Source: Enterobacteriaceae bacterium RIT693
GTDB lineage: Bacteria; Pseudomonadota; Gammaproteobacteria; Enterobacterales; Enterobacteriaceae
DNA length: 64,000 bases
Assembly (NCBI GenBank): GCA_009668225.1
Contig: WJYK01000002.1
Span: forward strand, 310,001-374,000
Reading direction: 5' to 3'
In this document: one piece after another, positions 57,112 to 64,000 of the stretch
How the letters are laid out: each line of letters opens with the position of its first letter
Numbering within the stretch: the first letter of the stretch is position 1
Translations under genes and position numbers: made by a program
The notes under the pieces: generated by a model
The model's database searches: none
Told to the model about the DNA's origin: nothing
Seen by the model: the letters and a program-made list of their open reading frames with translations, nothing else

Positions 57112-57553
57112 CCTATCCCTCTACCTGCCCAAAAATGTTCGGGCTTTACTTTGCAACAATTTTGCCGTGCTGGCGAGTTAACAATTTTGTAAAACATCTA
57201 AAAATGAGCGGCACCGCACTTTCTATTTATTCCAAAGCGAAGCGTAAGCAATTTAGCGTAACTAAAACTAAAATATGAATACAGCTAAGCTTAATTAAAA
57301 AGTATTTAAAGAAGACTTTCACGCGTAAATCAAGTTGTTTTAATAAAATATATTTTTACCTAATGGTAAACTTCAACACCATGATTATAAAAAACATAAT
57401 CATATATCCGCGCATTGGTGCAGTATAAAAAGACGACAGGACTCTCATTTGAAAATTTAAATTCATATTAAATAGCTCGTGATGTGGCGGCTATTAAAAT
57501 AAGCCATACACTTATTAATACGCCGTCCGGCGTGCTAATAGTGGAGTATTGCT
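57112..57553. other. AT-rich spacer upstream of the lipoprotein gene
   Basis: 442 bp, strongly AT-rich in 57220-57520, between two divergent genes. I see no gene or strong hairpin. CAGTATAAAAAG at about 57421-57432 could be a -10 region. The base composition contrasts with the GC-rich repeat gene that follows. Confidence 0.5.
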
Positions 57554-58795
57554 ATGCGCTCAAATAACATTGGCCGCCTCAGCGCTATTGCGATGGCGGT
57601 ACTTCTTGCATTCTCCCTATCCGCCTGTAGCGGCGGAGGAGGAAGTTCACACAATACGGCGAAAACGGCCGGATCTGCCGGCACTACCGGAACTGATACC
57701 GCAAATAACGGCGGTGGCGGCTCTGGCACGGGTAGTGACGGTGGTGGAACGGGCACCGGTGGTGGAACGGGCACCGGTGGTGGAACGGGCACCGGTGGCG
57801 GAACGGGCACCGGTGGCGGCACGGGCACCGGTGGCGGCACGGGCACCGGTGGTGGAACGGGCACCGGTGGCGGAACGGGCACCGGTGGCGGCACTACCGT
57901 TGCTAACAGCGCCGGGAATAATGTCATCAAAGACGCGGGTGGAGCCGTGGGCGGCATAGGCAGCACGCTCGGCGGCGTCGCCTCTCAGCTACCGGTCAAT
58001 AATCCGGTGACCTCAACGGTTGCGGTTGCCGTTGGTGGCACGGGCAGTGCCATTTCCACCGTCGGGAATGGTGTTGCGAATGGGCTTGGCAATGCCAATA
58101 ACCCTAACGGGTTGGGCACAACCCTGACTGGTTCAACCAATGCGGTCTCAGGACTCGGTACGACTGTATCAGCAATCGGGACTCACCTTGCTGGCTCAAC
58201 GGCTAATACGCCAGTCGGCGGGTTAACCGGTGCAGCAGGCGGTCTCGTTAATACGGCGGGGCAAGTTGTAACCGGCGCAGGCAATGCACTTACTCAAACG
58301 GTGCAAAGCCCTGGCGTCTCCAACCTGACGACCGGCGCAACGGGCGTAGTTAACACCACGCTCGCAGACACCCAGAAAGCCACCCAGGCCGTTGGCGGAG
58401 CAAGTGGTCTGGGTACGCCGGTAAGTAATCTTCTGACTTCCGCCGGCGGAACGGTCAGCGGGCTTGGCACCAATATTAGCGGCAGTAACCCTTCCCTCGG
58501 CGGTCTTGGTCAGGTGGTTCAAAATACCGGACAGGCCGTCACGGATAGCGGCGCGCTGGTAAAACCGGTGCAAACCAGCGGCAGTAGCAGCTCAGGCTCC
58601 GTTTCCGCAGGCGCCTCCGGCTCAGTCGGCGTAGGAAGCAATGGCCTGGTCACCAATCTTGGCACGACCATTAGCGGCCTGACCTCTTCGTTAACAACGA
58701 ATGTCAGCGCCAGCGCCACCAGCACTGGGACACAAAGTTCAGGCCAGCAAACCGGGCTTAGCGGCGCGGTCAACGGTCTTCTGAAAACGAAATAG
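57554..58795 (+). CDS. Glycine-rich collagen-like lipoprotein, candidate TpsB cargo
   Basis: 413 residues. The signal peptide ends in lipobox LSAC with Cys25, followed by Ser, which predicts outer-membrane sorting. A Gly-rich spacer (residues 26-62) leads into eight perfect GGGTGT repeats. Residues 118-400 are low-complexity Gly/Thr/Ser/Val/Asn sequence with recurring GLGTTV and NTGQAV-type units, which could form a fibre or beta-solenoid. There is no recognisable two-partner-secretion (TPS) domain. GGAG lies 7 nt before the ATG. The next gene encodes a TpsB transporter, so it is probably exported to the surface by it (inference). Confidence 0.75.
   Translation: MRSNNIGRLSAIAMAVLLAFSLSACSGGGGSSHNTAKTAGSAGTTGTDTANNGGGGSGTGSDGGGTGTGGGTGTGGGTGTGGGTGTGGGTGTGGGTGTGGGTGTGGGTGTGGGTTVANSAGNNVIKDAGGAVGGIGSTLGGVASQLPVNNPVTSTVAVAVGGTGSAISTVGNGVANGLGNANNPNGLGTTLTGSTNAVSGLGTTVSAIGTHLAGSTANTPVGGLTGAAGGLVNTAGQVVTGAGNALTQTVQSPGVSNLTTGATGVVNTTLADTQKATQAVGGASGLGTPVSNLLTSAGGTVSGLGTNISGSNPSLGGLGQVVQNTGQAVTDSGALVKPVQTSGSSSSGSVSAGASGSVGVGSNGLVTNLGTTISGLTSSLTTNVSASATSTGTQSSGQQTGLSGAVNGLLKTK
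57740..57883 (+). repeat. 18-bp tandem repeat, eight units
   Basis: Eight in-frame units of GG(T/C)GG(A/T/C)(A/..)ACGGGCACC type, each encoding GGGTGT, with only third-position changes (GGT/GGC and GGA/GGC). Length change by slippage would keep the frame and alter linker length. Confidence 0.88.
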
Positions 58796-58812
58796 TGCTC
58801 GTCATGGCACAC

Positions 58813-58845
58813 GTGCTCCCGTGGTATCGGCGGGAGCACTTTTTT
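58813..58845 (+). terminator. Terminator between lipoprotein and TpsB genes
   Basis: Nine-bp arms GTGCTCCCG/CGGGAGCAC with a 9-nt loop, then six T residues, 17 bp after the lipoprotein stop and 40 bp before the TpsB ATG. Partial readthrough would give far more cargo than transporter. Confidence 0.85.
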
Positions 58846-58884
58846 CACAGCAACGTCTTCGCTGCGCAGTTAAGGGAGCTCACT

Positions 58885-60600
58885 ATGGACAACCGTCTGG
58901 GTATACTGCTGCTGTACGGAGCAACTCTGAGTATCAGCTACGCTGATATGTCCCCCACGCTTATCGACCCTAATAATCCCGCTAAGGCCGCTCGCTCGCT
59001 TGCACTCCCGGTTGCTCAACAAAAGCAGCCCGAGGTGAAAACCGCCCTGCCGGTGCCACAACTCACCCCGCAGACGCCGATTACGGTGAAACATCTGCAG
59101 TTTATCGGCGGGACGCGTTACAAACTCGACTCGCTGGTTCAGCCGTTTATGCCGCTGGTGGGCAAAACCGTACCGCTGGCACAGCTGGTAGCCTTAACCA
59201 ATGGCATTACCCAACGTTATCAGCATGACGGGCTGCCACTCTCTTATGCCTATTTACCGAGCGACAATTTCCATGATGGCACGGTTCGCATCGTGCTGGT
59301 TGAAGGATATATCGCCCACAGCAATATTAACAGCGACAACGCCAGCACCAGCGAGCGCTTAAGTCGCCTGTCGGCGTTAATGATGAATGAAAAGCCGCTC
59401 AGCCAGGCCACGTTCGATCGCTATAGCCTGCTGATGCAGCGTACACCGGCCACCAAAGTTGAGGCTAACGCCGCATTGCCCAATAATATTTACGGTGCGG
59501 CCGACATGAAAGTTGACGCCACTCAGCCTCATATCTGGGATCTCTCCTCAACGATAGATACGCGCAAAGGCTCAAACCTGGCGCTGGTTAACGGCACCCT
59601 GAGTAACCTTACCAGCCATGGCGATCAGCTGGGTCTGGCGACCTTAGTCCCGTTGGATAACGGCACTAAAAAAACCTATTTTGGCGCCAACTATCAGCAA
59701 TACCTCACCGACAATGGCCTGCTGATGCAGCTGAAAGGCAGCTTTTATCGTGAAGATCCGCGCGACTATACGCCGCTGCTCTACCTGCCGCAGAACATTG
59801 CCATTGAGGCAAAAGAGAAAACAACGCAGTACACCGGCGGCATCGCGTTTAGCTACCCGCTGCTGCTTGAACGGAAGAAACAGTTCTCGGTAAGCGGCGG
59901 GCTGGATTATGTTGATAAACGTGACGATTATGCGCTGCGTGCCAGCGGCTTCGGCAACACCATTGATTTGCCTTCCGTTAGCCAGCGGGCGCGCTATCCA
60001 GCAGCGGAGTTCTCTGCATGGGGCTACCGGGAATATGAGAAAGCCAACTGGAGCGCACGCCTGACATTACGTAAAGGCATTGATGCGTTTGGAGCAAGCG
60101 TAACGCCGGGCTCGAACACCAACCTCAACTTCACGCGCTGGAAGGCCAATGGTGATACGGCCTGGATGCTGGCCGAACGCTGGAAGTTAAGCACGTCGCT
60201 GGAGGGGGACTGGTCGAGCAATAATCTGCCGGAAGCTGAACGCGTGAGTTTTGGTGCCCAGCGCTACGGACGAGGCTACCCGGACGGTGAAGCAAGCGGC
60301 GACTACGGCTACGGGGGGCAGGTTGAGCTGCGCTATCTCCACAATCTGGATAAAAGCGTCTGGATCAACACGGTACAGCCCTATGTTGTTGCCGATACCG
60401 CCCAGACCTGGTTCAACCAGCAAGGCTTCCGTCACCAGCGCCTGGCATCAATCGCAACCGGGGTGATGGTGGGCGACAGTCGCCACTATTCTGTTTCCGT
60501 TGAGGCCGCAAGACCGCTGGCCGATTTGCCCAGCGACAGCAGTCGACGCGACGTCCGTTTTAGCCTGACGTTCACCTATAACTTTAATAATCTGCACTAA
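58885..60600 (+). CDS. ShlB/FhaC/HecB-family outer-membrane TpsB transporter
   Basis: 571 residues from the ATG at 58885, which has AAGGGAG 7 nt upstream; the frame runs to 58795 but a signal peptide (MDNRLGILLLYGATLSISYA) begins here. POTRA-like regions are at about residues 65-140 (ITVKHLQFIGGTRYKLDSL... VRIVLVEGYI) and 141-210. The remaining 350 residues are a 16-strand barrel of the Omp85 superfamily, with the L6 loop tip motif seen as QRYGRGYPDGE and a C-terminal strand FSLTFTYNFN. Family members export adhesins or haemolysins with TPS domains; here the only partner is the glycine-rich lipoprotein. Confidence 0.88.
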   Translation: MDNRLGILLLYGATLSISYADMSPTLIDPNNPAKAARSLALPVAQQKQPEVKTALPVPQLTPQTPITVKHLQFIGGTRYKLDSLVQPFMPLVGKTVPLAQLVALTNGITQRYQHDGLPLSYAYLPSDNFHDGTVRIVLVEGYIAHSNINSDNASTSERLSRLSALMMNEKPLSQATFDRYSLLMQRTPATKVEANAALPNNIYGAADMKVDATQPHIWDLSSTIDTRKGSNLALVNGTLSNLTSHGDQLGLATLVPLDNGTKKTYFGANYQQYLTDNGLLMQLKGSFYREDPRDYTPLLYLPQNIAIEAKEKTTQYTGGIAFSYPLLLERKKQFSVSGGLDYVDKRDDYALRASGFGNTIDLPSVSQRARYPAAEFSAWGYREYEKANWSARLTLRKGIDAFGASVTPGSNTNLNFTRWKANGDTAWMLAERWKLSTSLEGDWSSNNLPEAERVSFGAQRYGRGYPDGEASGDYGYGGQVELRYLHNLDKSVWINTVQPYVVADTAQTWFNQQGFRHQRLASIATGVMVGDSRHYSVSVEAARPLADLPSDSSRRDVRFSLTFTYNFNNLH

Positions 60601-60633
60601 AAAAAGAAACCCTCACCGCCTGCGGTGAGGGTT
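60600..60633 (-). terminator. ydgJ terminator
   Basis: Twelve-bp arms AACCCTCACCGC/GCGGTGAGGGTT with a 2-nt loop (60608-60633). On the minus strand it is followed by TTTCTTTTTT. Confidence 0.88.
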
Positions 60634-60637
60634 ATCA

Positions 60638-61678
60638 TCAGGAGAGGTTTAGCGTGGCGCGCTTCTTCGCCGACTCCATACCCAGTTCAATCAGTTCCAT
60701 TACCTGAATCGCCTGGGCTGCCGGTACCGGGTTTTCCCCTTTGCCGGTCAGCGCATTTCGGATCGCCGCATAGTAGGCAGGGTAGTTACCCGGTACGGTC
60801 AACACTGTCTGTTCGTCCATGAGCTCCCCCTGGGCCTGCGTCAGCACACCGTCACGCATATCGTAGCCCCAGTCTTCCTGAGGCAGGCGCTCTCCTGCTT
60901 TCAGGCGGTCTTCCTGCGGATCCAGACCGTATTTAATATAGCTACCACGCGTTCCGTGAACGATATAGCGTGCGGTTTCCGCCGCCGCCAGCAACGTGCC
61001 GTGCAGCACCACACGGCGTTGAGGATAAGCCAGCACCGCGTGGAAATAGTCGGTCGCCTGCGCGCCTGCGCGAAGCTGAGCGAGGTCGACCGTCAGGCTG
61101 ATCGGCAGACCAAACAGGTTAATGGCCTGGTCAAGCAGATGCGGCCCAAGATCGAACCAGATACCGCTGCCAACGCCCGCCTGCTCACGCCAGCGGTTAC
61201 GCACCTGCGGGCGGTAACGGTCAAAGTGGGATTCAAAATAAGCCACTTCCCCCAGGCTCCCCTCCGCCAGCAGGTTTTTCACCGTCAAGAAGTCGCTATC
61301 CCAGCGGCGGTTGTGGAATACAGAGAGCAGCAGGCCGAGCTTTTTAGCCAGCGCATCCAGCTCGCGCGCCTGCGACAGCGTTACGGTAAAGGGCTTATCG
61401 ACGACGACATGTTTCCCGGCCTCGAGCGCCGCTTTGGCGAGCGGGAAATGGGTATCATTTGGGGTGGGAACCACAATGAGGTCAATAGTAGGGTCATTAA
61501 ACAAGCGCTGAGGATCTGACACTACCGTCATCCCCGGCCAGTCAGCGTGCACCTTTTCAGCATCGCTGCTGGATACTGCTGCGAGGATCATTCCTGGCGT
61601 ACCGGAAATCAGCGGCGCGTGAAAAGTCTTGCTGGCATAACCGTAACCGATAAGCCCGACGCGGATGGTATCACTCAT
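60638..61678 (-). CDS. ydgJ: Gfo/Idh/MocA-family oxidoreductase YdgJ
   Basis: 346 residues from 61678, as in E. coli YdgJ; the frame extends to 61759 without family support. The Rossmann motif VGLIGYGYASKTFHAPLI opens the protein, then VVPTPNDTHFPLAKAALEAGKHVVVDKPFTV with the catalytic Lys of the family EKP-like motif (DKP), and GIWFDLGPHLLDQAINLFG. Substrate unknown, probably a sugar or polyol. It keeps the E. coli order add-ydgJ-cnu apart from the inserted genes. Confidence 0.95.
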   Translation of the reverse strand: MSDTIRVGLIGYGYASKTFHAPLISGTPGMILAAVSSSDAEKVHADWPGMTVVSDPQRLFNDPTIDLIVVPTPNDTHFPLAKAALEAGKHVVVDKPFTVTLSQARELDALAKKLGLLLSVFHNRRWDSDFLTVKNLLAEGSLGEVAYFESHFDRYRPQVRNRWREQAGVGSGIWFDLGPHLLDQAINLFGLPISLTVDLAQLRAGAQATDYFHAVLAYPQRRVVLHGTLLAAAETARYIVHGTRGSYIKYGLDPQEDRLKAGERLPQEDWGYDMRDGVLTQAQGELMDEQTVLTVPGNYPAYYAAIRNALTGKGENPVPAAQAIQVMELIELGMESAKKRATLNLS

Positions 61679-61871
61679 TTGTCTTCCTCTCTTCAATGGA
61701 CACCGGCATTTCACCTTATCCCCCGGCGGCCGACAACCGTAAGTTTCTGGATTGTGCACCTACCGGGTAACAGACAGCCATTATTGCTAATTAACCTGAC
61801 ATTTACTGTGACTTTTGTGGAGTGCTATTGGCCCCTTGCCGATGCTAATAAATTAAAAGTAAGGAGATTTT

Positions 61872-61922
61872 ATGTCCCGCGATTCCTGGCCGGTGCAAAG
61901 AAAACTCCTAATTATCCCGTAG
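61872..61922 (+). CDS. Possible 16-residue leader peptide upstream of cnu
   Basis: ATG at 61872 follows a perfect AAGGAG at 5 nt and opens the short frame [16 protein letters not shown]. The start site is far better than that of the next gene, cnu. The place corresponds to where E. coli carries blr, but the peptide does not resemble Blr. It may be a leader peptide or chance. Confidence 0.3.
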   Translation: MSRDSWPVQRKLLIIP

Positions 61923-62007
61923 GTTAATAATAGCGCTAAGCCGGTGCCTGATTTGCGATTATTATCGTTTGCTTCCGTCAGCCGATAATTATTTATTCTT
62001 ATACCCT

Positions 62008-62241
62008 ATGGAAAATGCCTCCCCCTTAAGTACGCTGGATTATCTGATGAAATTCCGCAAAATCAGTTCTCAGGAAAATCTGGAAAAACTCTTTGATCAC
62101 CTCAACTACACATTAACGGACAGCCGGGAAATCATTAATATGTACCGGGCAGCTGACCACCGCAGGGCTGAACTGGCCTCCGGCGGGCGCCTTTTCGACC
62201 TGGGCTGCGTGCCTAAAACGGTCTGGCGTTACGTTCTGTAG
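62008..62241 (+). CDS. cnu: OriC-binding nucleoid-associated protein Cnu (YdgT)
   Basis: Hha/YmoA-family protein that partners H-NS and StpA and binds oriC in E. coli. The family block [67 protein letters not shown] is complete. The start at 62008 gives 77 residues against 71 in E. coli; no good ribosome site precedes it, and a longer frame from 61969 is possible. The added N-terminal MENASPLS is unusual. Confidence 0.92.
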   Translation: MENASPLSTLDYLMKFRKISSQENLEKLFDHLNYTLTDSREIINMYRAADHRRAELASGGRLFDLGCVPKTVWRYVL

Positions 62242-62321
62242 CCACCTGCCGGTAGCATTAGCGGTAAAATCCCTTATAATCCCCCCGCTTTATTCACCAT
62301 ATTGTTAAATCGGGAGGAAAC

Positions 62322-62762
62322 ATGACGACGCCCCAACCCCCGCGTATCGCTGGCTGGCTGCTCGCGCCACTGGCCTGGCTACTGATGTCGTTACTCAGCA
62401 GCTCCGTGGCACTGTTAAGTTTCCTGATGATGATTCTTTCTCCCGAAGCCCGTCAGGCTCTGGGTAATGCGGACGCCAAAACAACGATGCTGTTTACCCT
62501 TTCTGTCTGCAGTGCGCTGGCTATGTGGGGCTACACGCTATGGTTGACCATCGCCTTCTTTAAACGACGCAAGAATGTGGTGCGCCATTATATTTTGTGG
62601 CTCTTGCTCACCGTGCTGCTGGCGATTAAATCTTTTGCATTCTCACCGGTGAGTGACAAGGTAGCGGTGCAGCTGCTGCTTCCTTCCCTGCTTGCCGCGG
62701 CGTTACTGGTCCCTTACCTGAAGCGTTCTCAACGCGTGAAGCAGACCTTCATTAACCCGTAA
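62322..62762 (+). CDS. ydgK: Inner-membrane protein YdgK
   Basis: 146-residue DUF2569 protein with four predicted transmembrane segments (WLLAPLAWLLMSLLSSSVALLSFLMM, TMLFTLSVCSALAMWGYTLWLTIAFF, HYILWLLLTVLLAIKSFAF, LLLPSLLAAALLVPYL) and the family start PPRIAGWLLAPL. GGGAGG precedes the ATG by 5 nt. Function unknown; it always sits between cnu and rsxA in enteric bacteria I recall. Confidence 0.9.
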   Translation: MTTPQPPRIAGWLLAPLAWLLMSLLSSSVALLSFLMMILSPEARQALGNADAKTTMLFTLSVCSALAMWGYTLWLTIAFFKRRKNVVRHYILWLLLTVLLAIKSFAFSPVSDKVAVQLLLPSLLAAALLVPYLKRSQRVKQTFINP

Positions 62763-62791
62763 TAACCCTATAGATAGCCCGTTGTCGCCGC

Positions 62792-62825
62792 CCGCCGATT
62801 AGTCGATAATAGGCGGCTTTTTTTG
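62792..62825 (+). terminator. ydgK terminator
   Basis: CCGCC (62792-62796) pairs with GGCGG (62812-62816), followed by C and eight T residues, 15 bp before the rsxA ATG. It limits readthrough into the rsx operon. Confidence 0.75.
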
Positions 62826-62839
62826 TTTCAGGTCGAATC

Positions 62840-63421
62840 ATGTCAGATTACTTGCTGCTCTTCGTTGGTACCGTTCTGGTCAATAACTTCGTGTTGGTGA
62901 AGTTCCTTGGCCTGTGTCCGTTTATGGGGGTTTCCAAAAAGCTGGAAAGCGCCATCGGCATGGGGCTTGCTACCACCTTCGTGATGACGCTCGCCTCGAT
63001 TTTTGCCTGGATAATTGACGAACTGATCCTCGTGCCGCTGGACTTGATTTACCTGCGCACGCTGGCCTTTATTCTGGTTATCGCGGTCGTCGTTCAGTTC
63101 ACCGAGATGGTGGTACGCAAGACCAGCCCGGCGCTTTATCGCCTGCTGGGTATCTTCCTGCCGCTGATTACCACCAACTGCGCCGTGCTCGGCGTGGCGC
63201 TGCTGAATATTAACCTCGGCCATAACTTCCTGCAGTCTGCGGTGTATGGCTTTTCCGCCGCGCTGGGCTTCTCGCTGGTGATGGTGCTGTTTGCCGCTAT
63301 TCGCGAGCGTATGGTCGTGGCCGATATCCCCGCGCCGTTTCGCGGTAACGCTATCGCGCTGGTCACCGCAGGCCTGATGGCCCTCGCTTTTATGGGCTTT
63401 AGCGGGCTGGTGAAGTTCTGA
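62840..63421 (+). CDS. rsxA: Electron transport complex subunit RsxA
   Basis: First gene of rsxABCDGE, encoding the Rnf-like inner-membrane complex that reduces the SoxR [2Fe-2S] cluster. 193 residues, six transmembrane segments, with [21 protein letters not shown] and [16 protein letters not shown], each containing the cysteine that can hold an intramembrane iron centre in RnfA. The stop overlaps the rsxB ATG by one base (TGATG). Confidence 0.97.
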   Translation: MSDYLLLFVGTVLVNNFVLVKFLGLCPFMGVSKKLESAIGMGLATTFVMTLASIFAWIIDELILVPLDLIYLRTLAFILVIAVVVQFTEMVVRKTSPALYRLLGIFLPLITTNCAVLGVALLNINLGHNFLQSAVYGFSAALGFSLVMVLFAAIRERMVVADIPAPFRGNAIALVTAGLMALAFMGFSGLVKF

Positions 63422-63999
63422 TGACAACGTTGTGGATGGCAATTATTTCGGTCACGCTGATGGGGCTGCTGTTTGGTCTGATCCTTGGCTATGCCTCGCG
63501 CCGCTTCCAGGTTGAAGAAGATCCCATTGTCGATCGCATCGACGAGCTGCTGCCGCAAAGCCAGTGCGGCCAGTGCGGCTATCCTGGCTGCCGCCCTTAT
63601 GCGGAAGCCGTAGGTAATCAGGGTGCAAAAATCAACCTGTGCGCGCCCGGCGGCGAAGCCGTGATGCTGAAAATTGCCTCTGCCCTGAACGTTGAGCCTC
63701 AACCGATTGACGGCGACGCCACCGCCGCAGAGCCGGTGCGAATGCTGGCCGTGATTGACGAAGCGAACTGCATCGGCTGCACAAAATGCATTCAGGCCTG
63801 CCCCGTTGACGCCATCGTCGGCGCGACCCGTGCCATGCATACCGTGATTAGCGACCAGTGCACAGGCTGTAACCTTTGTGTCGATCCTTGCCCGACCCGC
63901 TGCATCGAACTGATTCCCGTCAGCCCCACGACCGAAAGCTGGAAATGGGATTTGCAGACCATCCCGGTGCGTATGATCCCGGCGGACAATCATGCTTAA
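63421..63999 (+). CDS. rsxB: Electron transport complex ferredoxin subunit RsxB
   Basis: 192 residues, complete; its TAA ends one base before the window edge. An N-terminal membrane anchor (residues 5-25) is followed by an Fe-S domain with [17 protein letters not shown] and two [4Fe-4S] ferredoxin motifs, [14 protein letters not shown] and [13 protein letters not shown]. Translationally coupled to rsxA. The rest of the rsx operon should follow outside the window. Confidence 0.97.
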   Translation: MTTLWMAIISVTLMGLLFGLILGYASRRFQVEEDPIVDRIDELLPQSQCGQCGYPGCRPYAEAVGNQGAKINLCAPGGEAVMLKIASALNVEPQPIDGDATAAEPVRMLAVIDEANCIGCTKCIQACPVDAIVGATRAMHTVISDQCTGCNLCVDPCPTRCIELIPVSPTTESWKWDLQTIPVRMIPADNHA

Positions 64000-64000
64000 T

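Noticed and set aside
57740-57883. CRISPR-like array
   Set aside because: Regular 18-bp units have no unique spacers and encode an in-frame peptide repeat.
57549-57959. Plus-strand frame rich in ERAPV repeats
   Set aside because: Another reading of the same 18-bp repeat, overlapping the supported lipoprotein gene.
57535-57966. Long PVPPPV-repeat frame on the minus strand opposite the lipoprotein
   Set aside because: It is the antisense of the 18-bp tandem repeat. The plus-strand frame has a ribosome site, signal peptide and lipobox; this one has none.
58259-58281. Second Ter-like site (GTTGTAAC)
   Set aside because: Only the inner eight bases match; the flanks and the critical G at position 6 do not.

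Overview
The window is a bacterial chromosome segment from a member of the Enterobacteriaceae that is neither Escherichia coli nor Salmonella. Gene content and protein lengths match the E. coli terminus region closely (tehAB, ydcK-rimL, opgD, ydcIJ, smrA, ogt, fnr, uspE, pntAB, ydgHI, folM, rstAB, tus, fumAC, manA, ydgA, malIXY, add, ydgJ, cnu, ydgK, rsxAB). Blocks that are far apart in E. coli K-12 are joined here and several K-12 genes are absent (ydcH, ydgC, uid genes, hdhA, blr). A Ter site next to tus places the window in the replication fork trap. I cannot assign a genus from sequence alone.

Layout. 1-7 kb: the 3' part of a peptidase T-like gene, tehAB with an NsrR-like operator, ydcK/rimL, a HicAB locus whose toxin gene is frameshifted, and opgD. 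7-13 kb: an accessory block (orphan amino-acid binding protein, methionine-type aminotransferase, divergent LysR regulator, membrane acyltransferase, carboxylesterase). 13-31 kb: ydcJ/ydcI, smrA, ogt, fnr, uspE, a LysR/DMT exporter pair, pntAB, ydgH, ydgI, folM (apparently with an AUU start), rstA, an inserted small membrane-protein gene, and rstB. 31-38 kb: Ter/tus, fumC, fumA, manA, ydgA. 38.3-38.9 kb: a gene-free, roughly 570-bp nested inverted repeat. 39-47 kb: malI/malXY with its operators, extended by a CehA/McbA-type metallohydrolase, a POT-family transporter and a GNAT enzyme.

46.87-55.07 kb is a deletion-ridden lambdoid prophage remnant flanked by a 20-bp direct repeat that contains the -10 box of the add promoter. 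It keeps an O-acyltransferase, a tailspike with an apparent TIM-barrel glycosidase domain, a tail-tip gene fragment, early genes, a DnaB-type helicase, an excisionase and only the N-terminal third of the integrase. Arm-type repeats are still visible beside both att sites. The insertion seems to give add a new -35 element.

55-64 kb: add, a YfeH-like transporter, an unusual two-partner-secretion-like locus (a glycine-rich, collagen-like lipoprotein upstream of a FhaC/ShlB-type outer-membrane transporter, separated by a terminator), ydgJ, cnu, ydgK and rsxAB. The strongest candidates for something undescribed are the lipoprotein/TpsB pair and the nested palindromic element between ydgA and malI.
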